Notes: a model not told the origin generated them from the sequence alone. 64,000 bases of DNA from Bacillota bacterium (GCA_023406895.1 JAEXTV010000014.1:101061-165060), one strand, 5' to 3'. Counted from the stretch's first letter, positions 43,657-53,258 are shown. Numbers and translations are program-made.

Positions 43657-43685
43657 TTGCTTTTTTGTTTTTTTGGATGTAAAAT
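43657..43685 (+). promoter_or_regulatory. Promoter of tsaC (very short leader)
   Basis: TTGCTT, a 17-base spacer and TAAAAT. The predicted transcript start is about 4 bases before the ATG at 43696, which has no Shine-Dalgarno sequence. Confidence 0.5.
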
Positions 43686-43695
43686 AGACAATCAG

Positions 43696-44721
43696 ATGAT
43701 ATTGGATATATGTGATGAGTATCATAATTATATAGAAGAAGCGGCAAAAACGATTCGCGGCGGCGCACTTGTCGGCATGCCGACCGAAACGGTGTATGGC
43801 CTTGCAGCCAACGCATTTGACGAGCAAGCCGTGGCGGCCATATTTGAAATGAAGGGACGGCCGCAGGACAACCCGCTGATTGTGCATGTGGACAGCCTGC
43901 CCATGGCGCGTGAACTTGGGGAATTCACCGAAAAGGCGCTGTCGCTGGCTTCACAGTTTTGGCCGGGGCCGCTGACCATGGTGGTGAAAAGCTTGGGGTT
44001 GGTGCCCGTTTCGGTCAGTGCGGGGCTGGATACTGTGGGATTGCGTATGCCGGACTGCGACGCGGCGCTGAGCCTGATATCGGCTAGCGGCGTGCCCATT
44101 GCGGCACCCAGTGCGAACAAATCGGGCAGCCCGAGCCCCACAACGGCGGCGCATGTCGCGGCGGATTTCGGGGATAGCCTGATGATTCTCGACGCGGGAG
44201 AATGCCGTATCGGCCTCGAATCCACAGTGATCGATATGACGCGCGAAACGCCTGTGATTTTGCGTCCGGGCGCGGTGACCCAGCAGATGATAGAAAGCTG
44301 CATCGGCCAGGTCGATTGCGCGGCGGCTTTTGAGCCGTATGACGGCGACAAACCGGCGGCACCCGGCATGAAATACCGCCATTACGCCCCCAAAGCGGAT
44401 GTGACGGTGGTGGAGGGGCAAAACGCTTCGGTGACCGAGGCGATTAAATATCTCTACGACAAGGATTTGAAAAAGGGCGAAAAGCCGCTGATTCTTGCCG
44501 CAAGGGAAAACAAGAAGTATTACGGACGTCGGGACTTAAACGAAACAGGCAGCATCAAGGACGCGGGGGAAGCCGCTAAAAACATTTACGCGCTGCTAAG
44601 GCGTGCCGACGACGAGGGCTTTTCAAAGATTTACTTTGAAGCCGTCCCCAAAACAGGAATTGGGTTTGCCGTGATGAACAGGGTTTATAAAGCGGCAGCA
44701 TATAATATCGTAAAAGTTTAG
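43696..44721 (+). CDS. ywlC: L-threonylcarbamoyladenylate synthase (Sua5/YwlC type)
   Basis: 341 residues. The YrdC domain (GMPTETVYGLAANAF, KGRPQDNPLIVHV, APSANKSGSPSPT) makes threonylcarbamoyl-AMP for the tRNA t6A modification. A linker with PGMKYRHYAPKADV and the C-terminal Sua5 domain follow, as in YwlC rather than the short TsaC. The ATG at 43696 is the first before the conserved domain; no ribosome binding site is visible. It is followed by a ywlE-like gene, the B. subtilis order. Confidence 0.94.
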   Translation: MILDICDEYHNYIEEAAKTIRGGALVGMPTETVYGLAANAFDEQAVAAIFEMKGRPQDNPLIVHVDSLPMARELGEFTEKALSLASQFWPGPLTMVVKSLGLVPVSVSAGLDTVGLRMPDCDAALSLISASGVPIAAPSANKSGSPSPTTAAHVAADFGDSLMILDAGECRIGLESTVIDMTRETPVILRPGAVTQQMIESCIGQVDCAAAFEPYDGDKPAAPGMKYRHYAPKADVTVVEGQNASVTEAIKYLYDKDLKKGEKPLILAARENKKYYGRRDLNETGSIKDAGEAAKNIYALLRRADDEGFSKIYFEAVPKTGIGFAVMNRVYKAAAYNIVKV

Positions 44722-44737
44722 GAGGGTTTATAAATCA

Positions 44738-45220
44738 ATGAACGTTCTTTTTGTGTGTACGGGCAATACATGCAGAAGCCCCATGGCGGAAGAACTGGCG
44801 GACGACTCAGTAGGCCGAAGTACTCACTTAAAAGATATGTCGTTTCAATCGGCCGGTACATTCGCGTGTGAGGGAACACCGGCGTCTCCCGAGGCGGTGG
44901 AGGTTATGGCCGAGGTTGGATTGGATATTGAAAAGCATCGTGCGCAGCAGTTTGACAGGGAGCTTGCGCAATGGGCTGATATCATACTCGCGATGGAAGC
45001 GAAGCACATAGAAGAAATGGAAGCCATGGCTCCGGATCAGGAGGATAAGATGCATACGCTGCTTGGATTTGCGCAGGGTATCGACGGATATCCGGGTGAA
45101 TCGGGCTATGATGTGATGGACCCCTACAGAGAGCCGGTGGACGAATATCGGCGCGCGCGGGAACAGATAAAAGAAGCCATTGAGCGGGCGCTCAAACGGA
45201 TGGAAAAAGAAGAGAAATAA
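44738..45220 (+). CDS. ywlE: Low-molecular-weight protein phosphatase, YwlE (arginine phosphatase)-like
   Basis: 160 residues. The active-site loop FVCTGNTCRSPMAE and the general acid in VMDPYREP are intact. The threonine after the loop asparagine is the residue that favours phosphoarginine in YwlE. Position after ywlC supports this, although no mcsB kinase is in the window. GGAGG lies before the ATG. A terminator follows at once. Confidence 0.9.
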   Translation: MNVLFVCTGNTCRSPMAEELADDSVGRSTHLKDMSFQSAGTFACEGTPASPEAVEVMAEVGLDIEKHRAQQFDRELAQWADIILAMEAKHIEEMEAMAPDQEDKMHTLLGFAQGIDGYPGESGYDVMDPYREPVDEYRRAREQIKEAIERALKRMEKEEK

Positions 45221-45224
45221 TCAC

Positions 45225-45255
45225 ACAGCGGTGCAACAACGTGCCGCTGTTTTTG
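45225..45255 (+). terminator. Terminator after ywlE
   Basis: ACAGCGG and CCGCTGT pair around a 12-base loop, followed by TTTTT. Confidence 0.85.
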
Positions 45256-45893
45256 TATGAGCCAATATTCATTTTGACAAGCGGTTGAAAACCCTTTAAC
45301 AAAGGATGGCTTTTCAACAGGAACAGCGCAAAAAACGTCATCTGAGACGGCTGCGGAGCTAGGCTGCGATGCTTGATCGACTGCCAAGTGGGTTCAGATC
45401 CGCTTTTATTGCATTTGCCATGGAATACGCTCCGTTTCATAGTCACGTCGCTTTGCTCCTCACATGACTGGAGGGGGTTACCGTAGAGCTGGCCGCATCA
45501 GCAGTCATAGTGAACGTGAAAACCGATACCGCTGAGCGGCTGCGTTTATTGGGATGCGTGGGCGGAAGAGAAATCCCATGAATACAGGGGATGCGTGCGC
45601 TGTGCCGGCATTATGACATGATAGAGGGGGAGACATAATACGCGTTTTAATGGACACATCGCTTATCAATCATTCGGTCTTTTCAGGGGACAGGCGACGC
45701 TTTTCAAAACTGCAGCCGCAGAGAAGCTGCATGGAAATACCATATAATGGATTTACTCTGGAAGATAGCATTATTGACGGCGGGATTTTTAACTGCCATT
45801 GTGAAGCCGTTTTCGGCTTATTGCGTTCCGTCTGCGCCGCCTAACGGCAGCGTGGTGAAGAAGGCGCGGCTGTACATACAGCGGCGTGCATAG
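45256..45893. other. Intergenic region, no convincing gene
   Basis: About 640 bases. A 64-codon frame at 45650-45844 lacks a ribosome binding site and any known similarity. A TATAAT box at 45894-45899 lies just before the PBP gene. The rest looks like decayed sequence. Confidence 0.45.
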
Positions 45894-45920
45894 TATAATA
45901 CGCCCGTGGAGGATAACCGC

Positions 45921-47972
45921 ATGCGAAGGATGATACTGCTGATTTGCGTGTTCGTCATCATGCTGCTGCCGGCGGCATGTTCGGCCGGGCAGCAGGCGGC
46001 TTACGATATCGGCGGCTGGGTAAAAGCGCTGACCGCGATGGATTATGAAGCCATGTGGGCGCAGGCTGACCCCGCCGTGACGATTGATAAGGACGGCTTT
46101 ATTAATAAATACAAGGCCATATTTTCGGGGTTGGGCGTTAAAGAGGTGACGGTTGACAATATCGCCGGGCCGGATGAGAACGGCCGATTTACATACACCG
46201 CCACCTATAAAACACAGGATTACGGTGATTATACCAACGACTATACCGCACAAATGGTCAATACCGCGGAAGGCTGCTTTGTCTTCTGGAATTATTCTTT
46301 GATTTTCCCCGAGATGGAGCCGGGCTCTACGGTTCAAATACAAACGCTGAAAGCGACGCGCGGAGAGATTTTTGCCGCGGACGGCTCTCTGCTCGCGCGC
46401 AATACCTATGCCGATACGCTTTGTTTGGATGTATCGAAGGTCAAAGATATCGTTGAGGTGGCTAAGGTGACATGCCCGCTGACAGGCATGACGCCGCCGG
46501 AGCTCGCGGATATTCTGTACAAAGCAAAAAAAGGGAACCAAACGATCATGAAGCTCGGTGCTTTTTTCGCTGACGAACTGACAGCAGAGCAGAAACAGAG
46601 CCTATTGGCTGTGCCGGGCCTTAGCATTGATAATAAGATGTACACACCCATACGCGATTACCCGCTGAAAGAAAGCGCCGCGCATATCGTTGGCTATACG
46701 GGGTTTTTAAATCAGGAAGATCTGCCCGAAGGCTATGAGGCCTCGGACAGAGTTGGCGTATCGGGGCTTGAAGCCGCGTTTGAAACGCAGCTGCGCGGCA
46801 AGGACGGCAAGATCATCTATATTAAAGACAAATGGGGAAAAAACATTCGCACACTCTGGGAGGAGCCGGTGGAGGAAGGCCAGGACTTAAGGCTCACGAT
46901 CAAGCCGGATCTGCAGACAAGGGCCTATCAGGCGCTGGCGAGCAACCTGAGCCTTGAGGAGGGTCAGTCGGGCGTTGCGATTGTGATGAACGCGGATACC
47001 GGGGATGTGGAGGCGATGTCGTCGTTTCCGTCTTACGACGATAATGCGTTTACGTTCAGCCTTTCGGATGATATGGCGAATTATCTGTTTAAGTCCGATT
47101 TTCAGCCGTTGTTGTCTCTCGCGACGCAGGGACGCTATCCGCCGGGCAGCGTGATCAAGCCGTTTTCCGCAACGGCGGCACTCGAGGCGGGCGTGATCAC
47201 ACCGGACAGTGAGTTCGACGGCGTGATTGTGGATAACAAGTGGCAGCCAGAAGATAAAATAGTCAGCGTCACGCGTATCAATGACAATGCGGGGTCGCCC
47301 TTAAAGCTCGCGAACGCACTCAAGTCATCCGACAATATCTATTTTGCGTGGGCGGCGCTGCATTTGGGAGCGGATAAGCTCAAAGAGTACTATGAACGAA
47401 TCGGCTTCAATCAGGAGGTCGTGTTCGACCTGCCGATAAAAAAGTCGAGCGATATGAACACCGGTTCGATGATGACGGATCAGCTGCTGGCCGACATGGG
47501 TTATGGTCAGGGCGAACTGCAGGTAACGCCGCTTCAAATGACTGCGATGTACACGGCCTTTGCGAACAAGACCGGTCACATTATGCAACCCGTGCTCGTG
47601 AAAAAAATATGCCGCACGCAGGGCACCGATTATGTGACGCTGAGTGAGAAAAAACCGTCGGTTTGGATTGAAAACGCGGTTTCTCAGAGCACGCTTGACA
47701 TCTTAACACCGATGATGAAAGAGGTTATCGATCACGGAACCGGGTACGCGGTACGCCATCAGACCACTGAGCTTCATCAGGGCAACGAGCTTCCTTTTCC
47801 GATGGCGGGCAAAACGGGCACAGCTGAGATAGATAAAACGCGCGAGATCTCGTGGTTTGCGTGCTATTGGCTCGACGGCTATTATCCAAGGCTCGTGCTG
47901 GTGATGGTGGATGTGGCCACCGAGAAAGGTCCGGTAAAATTCGCCATCGCAAACGAGCTGCTTGCACCCTAA
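45921..47972 (+). CDS. Class B penicillin-binding protein, lipoprotein with MecA-type N domain
   Basis: 683 residues. A lipoprotein signal (MLLPAAC) is followed by an NTF2-like MecA_N domain (about 25-130), the PBP dimerisation domain and a transpeptidase domain with all three motifs: SVIK (in YPPGSVIKPFSA), SDN and KTGTAE. It cross-links peptidoglycan outside the membrane. The architecture matches PbpC/PBP3 of bacilli and PBP2a, proteins often of low beta-lactam affinity; affinity here cannot be read from sequence. ATG at 45921 has GGAGG 8 bases upstream, so the GTG at 45906 is not the start. Confidence 0.93.
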   Translation: MRRMILLICVFVIMLLPAACSAGQQAAYDIGGWVKALTAMDYEAMWAQADPAVTIDKDGFINKYKAIFSGLGVKEVTVDNIAGPDENGRFTYTATYKTQDYGDYTNDYTAQMVNTAEGCFVFWNYSLIFPEMEPGSTVQIQTLKATRGEIFAADGSLLARNTYADTLCLDVSKVKDIVEVAKVTCPLTGMTPPELADILYKAKKGNQTIMKLGAFFADELTAEQKQSLLAVPGLSIDNKMYTPIRDYPLKESAAHIVGYTGFLNQEDLPEGYEASDRVGVSGLEAAFETQLRGKDGKIIYIKDKWGKNIRTLWEEPVEEGQDLRLTIKPDLQTRAYQALASNLSLEEGQSGVAIVMNADTGDVEAMSSFPSYDDNAFTFSLSDDMANYLFKSDFQPLLSLATQGRYPPGSVIKPFSATAALEAGVITPDSEFDGVIVDNKWQPEDKIVSVTRINDNAGSPLKLANALKSSDNIYFAWAALHLGADKLKEYYERIGFNQEVVFDLPIKKSSDMNTGSMMTDQLLADMGYGQGELQVTPLQMTAMYTAFANKTGHIMQPVLVKKICRTQGTDYVTLSEKKPSVWIENAVSQSTLDILTPMMKEVIDHGTGYAVRHQTTELHQGNELPFPMAGKTGTAEIDKTREISWFACYWLDGYYPRLVLVMVDVATEKGPVKFAIANELLAP

Positions 47973-47996
47973 TACTAACAACACAAAGGAGGATGT

Positions 47997-48461
47997 ATGA
48001 TTACGAGCGCTTTTATTCCGGGCACGGGGGATTTATCCGAACCGTTTTTCGTGCGCAAAGAGGTTTTTGTGAAAGAACAGAAAGTCTCCGAGGGGGAGGA
48101 GTATGATGAATACGACGCGTCGGCGCTTCATCTGATTGTGTATGTGGATGAAAAGACGGCGGCCACGGGACGCATCTGGCATGACGGACAAAACTTCCGT
48201 ATCGGGCGGCTGGCCGTTTTGAAGCCGTTCCGCGGACAGAAGATCGGCGATCTGGCGCTGCGCCTGCTGCTCTACAAGGCGTTTTCGTCAGGTGCTGAGG
48301 TGGTTGAGATCAGCGCGCAGACGTACATCGTGCCTTTATATAAAAAGTTTGGTTTTAAAGAATACGGAGAAGAATATATGGAGGCCGGCATTCCGCATAA
48401 GGCAATGAGGGTGGGCAAAGACGAGGTCGTTTACCCGTCGGCCTGCAAAGGGCATCAATGA
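47997..48461 (+). CDS. GNAT family N-acetyltransferase
   Basis: 154 residues. The acetyl-CoA binding motif LKPFRGQKIGDLAL and the late strand with VPLYKKFGFKEYGEEYMEAGIPH define a GNAT fold similar to ElaA/YjcF. The substrate is unknown. AAGGAGG precedes the ATG. It begins a compact run of three genes (GNAT, thioesterase, PHP) 24 bases after the PBP. Confidence 0.9.
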   Translation: MITSAFIPGTGDLSEPFFVRKEVFVKEQKVSEGEEYDEYDASALHLIVYVDEKTAATGRIWHDGQNFRIGRLAVLKPFRGQKIGDLALRLLLYKAFSSGAEVVEISAQTYIVPLYKKFGFKEYGEEYMEAGIPHKAMRVGKDEVVYPSACKGHQ

Positions 48462-48470
48462 GGAGAAGAC

Positions 48471-48872
48471 ATGGAGATTGAACTGAAGACAGGGCTTTCG
48501 GCGCAGGCTGAAATGACTGTAGAAAGCAAGGACACCGCGAAAAATGTGGGCAGCGGGCTCGCGGAGGTGTATGCCACGCCCATGATGATCGCGCTGATGG
48601 AGAAGGCAGCGTATACGACGGTGCAGCCGTTGCTGCCGCAGGGCTATTCAACGGTCGGTATTCGTATTGACGCATCGCATCTCGCCGCAACACCGGTGGG
48701 CATGACGGTGCGGGCCGTCGCCACGCTGATTGAGGTGAGCGGAAAAAAGCTCGTTTTCGATATCGAGGCGTTTGACGCACGGGATAAAATCGGAGAAGCG
48801 CGGCACGAGCGCTATGTGGTGGAAGACAGCCGGTTCACACGGAAGGCATATGCGAAAGCGGCCGTCACATGA
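48471..48872 (+). CDS. FlK-like hot-dog thioesterase
   Basis: 133 residues. A single hot-dog fold with AEVYATPMMIALMEKAA and TVGIRIDASHLAATPVG resembles fluoroacetyl-CoA thioesterase FlK, whose Thr, Glu and His catalytic positions have counterparts here. Family members outside Streptomyces act on unknown acyl-CoAs. GAGGAG lies before the ATG. Its stop overlaps the next start (ATGA). Confidence 0.85.
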   Translation: MEIELKTGLSAQAEMTVESKDTAKNVGSGLAEVYATPMMIALMEKAAYTTVQPLLPQGYSTVGIRIDASHLAATPVGMTVRAVATLIEVSGKKLVFDIEAFDARDKIGEARHERYVVEDSRFTRKAYAKAAVT

Positions 48873-49699
48873 AAGCTGATCTGCACATTCACACCACATT
48901 TTCGGATGGTGAGCTGACGCCGGATAAGGTGGCTCGCAGAGCGGCGCAGATGGGGCTGGATGCCTTTGCGATTACGGATCATGACGAATGCCGCGGCTTT
49001 GGCGCGCTCACGGATACGCATGGCGTTACGGCGGTTGCGGGCATTGAACTGGCCGCACAGATGGACGGCGAGGTGCATGTGCTGGGTTATCGTATCGACT
49101 GCAGCCATCCGGGGCTGGTTGCCCATGTGGAAAAAGCCGCGCATTCACGGTATCACAGGGCTTGTGATATTGTGGAACGGCTGCGGGCCGATGGCTATGA
49201 GCTGGGTATGGATGAGGTGCTCGGTGCCTGCGGCGGTGACGTGGTCGGGCGGCCGCACATCGCATCGGTGCTTGTGAATAAGGGGTACGCATCATCGGTG
49301 TCGGAAGCGTTTGAAAGGTACCTTGGCAGCAGTGCGCCCTATTATGTGCCGCAGAATCGTATTTCTGTGGACCGTGCGGCGCAGATGATACGTGAAGCGG
49401 GAGGCTTTCCGGTGCTCGCGCACCCTGGGCTGGTGCCCGTCAGCGTTTTTTCGCGCCTGATGCCCCATCTCAAGGACATGGGGTTTTGGGGTATCGAAGC
49501 GTATCATCCCGTTCATACGGACGGACAGTGTATTGAATTTGAGAGCCTTGCGAGATCCGGCGGGTTGTATGTGACAACGGGCAGTGACTTTCACGGCAGC
49601 GCCACACCGCGCGTCGGAATTGGAGAAGAAACCCGTACCAGCCGTTATTTGGAACGAAGTTTGTTAGTTTTGCTCAATGAAAGTGAAAAAAGGTCATAA
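48869..49699 (+). CDS. PHP domain phosphoesterase (YciV/RNase AM-like)
   Basis: 276 residues. ADLHIHTTFSDG and AITDHDE carry the metal ligands of the PHP family, and the later histidines GRPHIA, LAHPG and GSDFHG complete the trinuclear site. Members hydrolyse 3',5'-nucleoside bisphosphates or trim short RNAs. Translation is coupled to the thioesterase by a 4-base overlap. Confidence 0.9.
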   Translation: MKADLHIHTTFSDGELTPDKVARRAAQMGLDAFAITDHDECRGFGALTDTHGVTAVAGIELAAQMDGEVHVLGYRIDCSHPGLVAHVEKAAHSRYHRACDIVERLRADGYELGMDEVLGACGGDVVGRPHIASVLVNKGYASSVSEAFERYLGSSAPYYVPQNRISVDRAAQMIREAGGFPVLAHPGLVPVSVFSRLMPHLKDMGFWGIEAYHPVHTDGQCIEFESLARSGGLYVTTGSDFHGSATPRVGIGEETRTSRYLERSLLVLLNESEKRS

Positions 49700-49717
49700 T
49701 TACATCATGTATAGATA

Positions 49718-49746
49718 TTGATTGTGCCTCGTATAAGTGCTAAAAT
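49718..49746 (+). promoter_or_regulatory. prs promoter
   Basis: TTGATT, a 17-base spacer and TAAAAT with an extended TGC. Transcription should start near 49753, after an in-frame ATG at 49747, which supports TTG 49786 as the start of prs. Confidence 0.7.
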
Positions 49747-49785
49747 ATGCGCGTGACCGGGAGTAAACATAAGGTGGGTAAAAAG

Positions 49786-50769
49786 TTGAATTCCTTTGAC
49801 AGCGACATAAAGGTTTTTGCGGGTTCGTCGGGTATGCCGTTTGCTAAAAAAATGTGCAAATACCTCGGCAATGATTTAGGGGACTCAGAAGTTATCACAT
49901 TTTCAGATGGAAACATTTTTCTAAGAATCAAAGAAACAGTCAGAAATAAGGACGTCTATGTTGTTCAGCCAATCGGTATGAACCCGAACAACGAGTTTGT
50001 GGAAATACTTTTTTGGATGGACGCTTTAAAACGTGCCAGCGCGAATTCGGTAACAGCGTTGATACCATATTTCAGCTACGCAAAAGGCGACAAGAAAGAT
50101 GAACCGCGCGTATCGATACGCGCCCGTGTGTGCGCGGAAAGCATAGAATTGGCCGGTGCCGACAGGATTGTTGTGATGGATCTTCACAGCGCTCAGGTGC
50201 AAGGCTTTTTTAAAAAGCCTGTGGATCACTTGCTTTCTCTGCCGATCATGTGTGAATACGTGAAAGGCCTGGATATTATGAAGAACATCTGCGTGGTTTC
50301 ACCCGACGCGGGATATGCCAAAACGGCGCGCAAGTACGCCGATTATCTGCACTGCCCCGTGGCCATCGGTGACAAAACCCGTTACGGACACGATGAAAAC
50401 GCCCATGTGCTTTCCATCATCGGCGATGTCAAGGGCAAAAACTGCATGATCGTGGACGACTTCACGGTATCGGGCGGCACATTGGTGGATACGGCCAACG
50501 CGCTGAAAAAACACGGCGCGAACCGCATCATTGCCTGCCTGTCGCATGTGATTGTCCGCGAAAAGGGGTTAAAGGCCATTGAAGACAGCGTGATTGAAAT
50601 GGTGGTGGGCACCGACAGCGTTCAAAACCCCATCGTTTCAAAATCCAGCAAATTCGTTTCGGTATCGGTGGCACCGCTGTTTGCGGAGGCTGTGCTGCGA
50701 ATCCATGAAAAAGAATCGGTGAGCCCCTTGTTTTCCAAAGTTCCCAAGAAAGTCGTCGATGATATTTAA
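49786..50769 (+). CDS. prs: Ribose-phosphate pyrophosphokinase, divergent type
   Basis: 327 residues. It makes PRPP from ribose 5-phosphate and ATP. FSDGNIFLRIKETVRNKDVYVVQ, YFSYAKGDKKDEPRVSIRAR, the metal site DLHSAQVQGFF and the PRPP loop MIVDDFTVSGGTL are present. The segment VVSPDAGYAKTARKYAD replaces the usual DxGG..RA form, so it belongs to a divergent branch. TTG at 49786 has AAGGTGGG about 8 bases upstream and lies inside the predicted transcript. Confidence 0.9.
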   Translation: MNSFDSDIKVFAGSSGMPFAKKMCKYLGNDLGDSEVITFSDGNIFLRIKETVRNKDVYVVQPIGMNPNNEFVEILFWMDALKRASANSVTALIPYFSYAKGDKKDEPRVSIRARVCAESIELAGADRIVVMDLHSAQVQGFFKKPVDHLLSLPIMCEYVKGLDIMKNICVVSPDAGYAKTARKYADYLHCPVAIGDKTRYGHDENAHVLSIIGDVKGKNCMIVDDFTVSGGTLVDTANALKKHGANRIIACLSHVIVREKGLKAIEDSVIEMVVGTDSVQNPIVSKSSKFVSVSVAPLFAEAVLRIHEKESVSPLFSKVPKKVVDDI

Positions 50770-50879
50770 CTTGCAAGTGCAAAACATCGCAACTTCATTT
50801 TTTGGGGAAAAAGCGGCTTAAACGCGCTATATAACCTATGCTTTTGAATCGGAGTGGCAATCGCATTGCATAAAAACAC

Positions 50880-50907
50880 TTGCATTTTGAATGGTGTATG
50901 CTATAAT
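50880..50907 (+). promoter_or_regulatory. Promoter of the ANTAR gene
   Basis: TTGCAT, a 16-base spacer and TATAAT with an extended TGC. The leader of about 135 bases contains three small hairpins, including GACG-GTTC/GAACGTC near 50928-50970 and GCCG-TATGAC-CGGC with a six-base loop near 51014. Confidence 0.65.
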
Positions 50908-51047
50908 AACATTAAGTAGAAGAAACGACGGCGTTTGTTCGGGGCCCTAGCCTTGGATGAACGTCTTTTCTTTAATAGAGGATAATACTATTAAACGATG
51001 CGGAAATAAATACGGCCGTATGACCGGCTGCGATGACGGAGCGGGGT

Positions 51048-51623
51048 ATGGATAAAGCAACAATCACAGTGGCAATGCAGAACGAAGAGGTTGCTGAGAA
51101 AATTAAATATGCGTTGCAGCGAGAGGGATACGCTGTTGGCGATGTCTGTACTTCGGGAAACGAAACGATACGCAAGATTCGCACCGGCCCGCCGGATATA
51201 CTGCTTATCAACTTCGAGATGCCGGATATCACCGGCCTTGAAGTGGCAACGATTATTGGCGATGAGAACCTGTGCAGCATCATATTGTTCATTACGAGCA
51301 TGCAGAGAGACTTTTGCGGGTCAATCGTTGAAGACTATGACATCACGTTATTCTTAAAGCCTATTAACCGGATTGCCCTTCTGAGCACTCTGGATACGGT
51401 GATTCAGAACAGAAGACGTCTGGGGAGGATGGAAAAAGAGCTCAACGAGCTCAAGCAAGGGCTGGAGGACCGAAAGATCATTGAACGTGCGAAGGGCATA
51501 CTGATGAAACGCAAGAGCATTTCCGAAGGGGAAGCCTATCGCAGAATACAGAAAATGAGCATGGATTCGCGGGTTGCGATGCGGGATATCGCCCTGAAGA
51601 TCATCGAACTTTCGCAGATGTAA
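51048..51623 (+). CDS. ANTAR-domain regulator with degenerate receiver
   Basis: 191 residues. A receiver-like domain (1-118), a coiled coil (about 125-145) and an ANTAR RNA-binding domain (about 135-190, RAKGILMKRKSISEGEAYRRIQ) are present. ANTAR proteins bind paired hairpins in leader RNAs and prevent termination. The aspartate that should be phosphorylated is Asn (DILLINFEMPDITG) and the acidic pair near the N-terminus is absent, while the lysine in FLKPI is kept. It is therefore unlikely to be switched by a histidine kinase. ATG at 51048 has GGAG 6 bases upstream. Confidence 0.9.
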   Translation: MDKATITVAMQNEEVAEKIKYALQREGYAVGDVCTSGNETIRKIRTGPPDILLINFEMPDITGLEVATIIGDENLCSIILFITSMQRDFCGSIVEDYDITLFLKPINRIALLSTLDTVIQNRRRLGRMEKELNELKQGLEDRKIIERAKGILMKRKSISEGEAYRRIQKMSMDSRVAMRDIALKIIELSQM

Positions 51624-51815
51624 GTTTTTAATCGGTGACAGTAGATATTGTGAAACCTCAAACAGCCGTTTTGCGGCATTTCATAGTGTCAAAAACCCCC
51701 TGAAGGCAGGCCTCTGCTGACGGCTTCCCCATATGAGCGATTGAAGGCTGTTAAATCAGCCACTTCTTTCGGCACATATAGCCATTTTTGGTTCTTTGAC
51801 TATATTGACAGACTG

Positions 51816-51839
51816 GCTGCCGTATGACGGCAGCTTTTT
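51816..51839 (+). terminator. Terminator upstream of mnmE
   Basis: GCTGCCGT and ACGGCAGC pair around ATG, followed by TTTTT. It ends transcription from the ANTAR side before mnmE. No gene is seen in 51624-51919. Confidence 0.8.
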
Positions 51840-51919
51840 GATGTCTGTTTACAGAGGACCCGGCTATGTGCAAAATAAAAAAAATATGTTATGATGAGCC
51901 CTGAAAAAAAGGAGACACG

Positions 51920-53257
51920 ATGCAAAACGACACCATTTACGCACCCGCCACACCAAGCGGCGGCGCGATTGCCGTGATACGCATCTCGGGGCCGGACGCT
52001 CACAATGTGCTTAATGCTGTGTTTCGCGGCAGCGATATGGCGCAGCATGCCCGGCTGACCCGGGGATATATAGAGGATGAGAAGGGGCGCGCGGACGATG
52101 TCATGGCGGTGCGTTTTTACGCGCCGCGCAGCTACACCGGCGAAGACATGGCGGAGATTTACGGCCACGGCGGCCGCGTCACGCTGTCGCGCGTGATGAG
52201 CGCGTTGTCAAAAAAAGGCGCACGACTTGCTGCGCCCGGGGAATTTACACAGCGCGCGTTTCTTGCCGGTAAGATGGACTTATCGGCGGCGGGAGCTGTG
52301 ATGGAGCTGATCGGCGCGAATTCGGCGGCAGCGGCAAATGCGGCACTGCGTCAGCTGTCCGGCGGCTTATTTGAACGAATCACCGCTGCTCAAAAGAAAC
52401 TCACGGATGCGCTCAGCATCATCGAAGCGGGCATCGAATACCCCGAGGAGGATATCGAGGCGGATATACAAAGGGACGCCGTACCGCTGATTGAAAGCGC
52501 GCGGTGTGAAGCGCTGCAGCTGGCGCAAACGTTTGAATCGGGGCGGATGCTGCGCAGCGGCTTTACCGTCGCGATTGTCGGGCGGCCCAACGTGGGCAAA
52601 TCCTCGCTTTTTAACATGCTCGTGGATAAAGACCGCGCGATTGTGACCGCGATTCCGGGCACCACGCGCGATGCGGTGGACGATGTGATTATTAAGGACG
52701 GGTTCCCCGTACGCATTATTGATACGGCGGGCATACGCCGCAGCGCCGACGAGGTGGAGAAAATCGGTATTGCCCGTGCGCAAAGTGCCGCCAAAGATGC
52801 CGACCTCACGTTTTTTGTGATCGACCGGTCAGCGGGTATGACGCCCGAGGATATGGACATATTTTCAACGCTCGAAGGCGATGTTATCGCCGTGCTCAAC
52901 AAATGTGATCTGCCGGCGGCCGTGACGGCGCAGCAGGCCGGGCTGTCGCTCGGATGTGACTGCGTCGAAGTCAGTGCGGCAAAGAACCAAGGGCGCGATG
53001 CGCTGCTCGGCACCATCAAACTGCCGCAGCTCACAGACGCGGACGATGTGGTGGTGACAAGCGAGCGGCACTGGCAGCTGCTGGACGCGGCGGCGCAAAG
53101 CCTCGCGGCGGCGGTGTCTGCGTTTGAAACGGCCGATCTTGATTGCGTGACGATTGATATCAAGGAAGCATGGGACAAGCTCGGCGAAATCACGGGCGTC
53201 ACCGCGACCGAAGAAATCATCAACAATATTTTTGATTCATTCTGTTTGGGGAAATAA
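51920..53257 (+). CDS. mnmE: tRNA modification GTPase MnmE
   Basis: 445 residues. The N-terminal formyl-THF-binding domain, helical domain and inserted Ras-like G domain (GRPNVGKSS, DTAGIR, NKCD) are complete, and the protein ends in FCLGK with the conserved cysteine. With MnmG it adds the carboxymethylaminomethyl group at U34 of tRNAs. AAAAGGAG precedes the ATG. mnmG starts one base after its stop. Confidence 0.97.
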   Translation: MQNDTIYAPATPSGGAIAVIRISGPDAHNVLNAVFRGSDMAQHARLTRGYIEDEKGRADDVMAVRFYAPRSYTGEDMAEIYGHGGRVTLSRVMSALSKKGARLAAPGEFTQRAFLAGKMDLSAAGAVMELIGANSAAAANAALRQLSGGLFERITAAQKKLTDALSIIEAGIEYPEEDIEADIQRDAVPLIESARCEALQLAQTFESGRMLRSGFTVAIVGRPNVGKSSLFNMLVDKDRAIVTAIPGTTRDAVDDVIIKDGFPVRIIDTAGIRRSADEVEKIGIARAQSAAKDADLTFFVIDRSAGMTPEDMDIFSTLEGDVIAVLNKCDLPAAVTAQQAGLSLGCDCVEVSAAKNQGRDALLGTIKLPQLTDADDVVVTSERHWQLLDAAAQSLAAAVSAFETADLDCVTIDIKEAWDKLGEITGVTATEEIINNIFDSFCLGK

Positions 53258-53258
53258 C

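Noticed and set aside
45650..45844. 64-codon ORF before the PBP gene
   Set aside because: No ribosome binding site at usable spacing, low-information sequence and no family resemblance.
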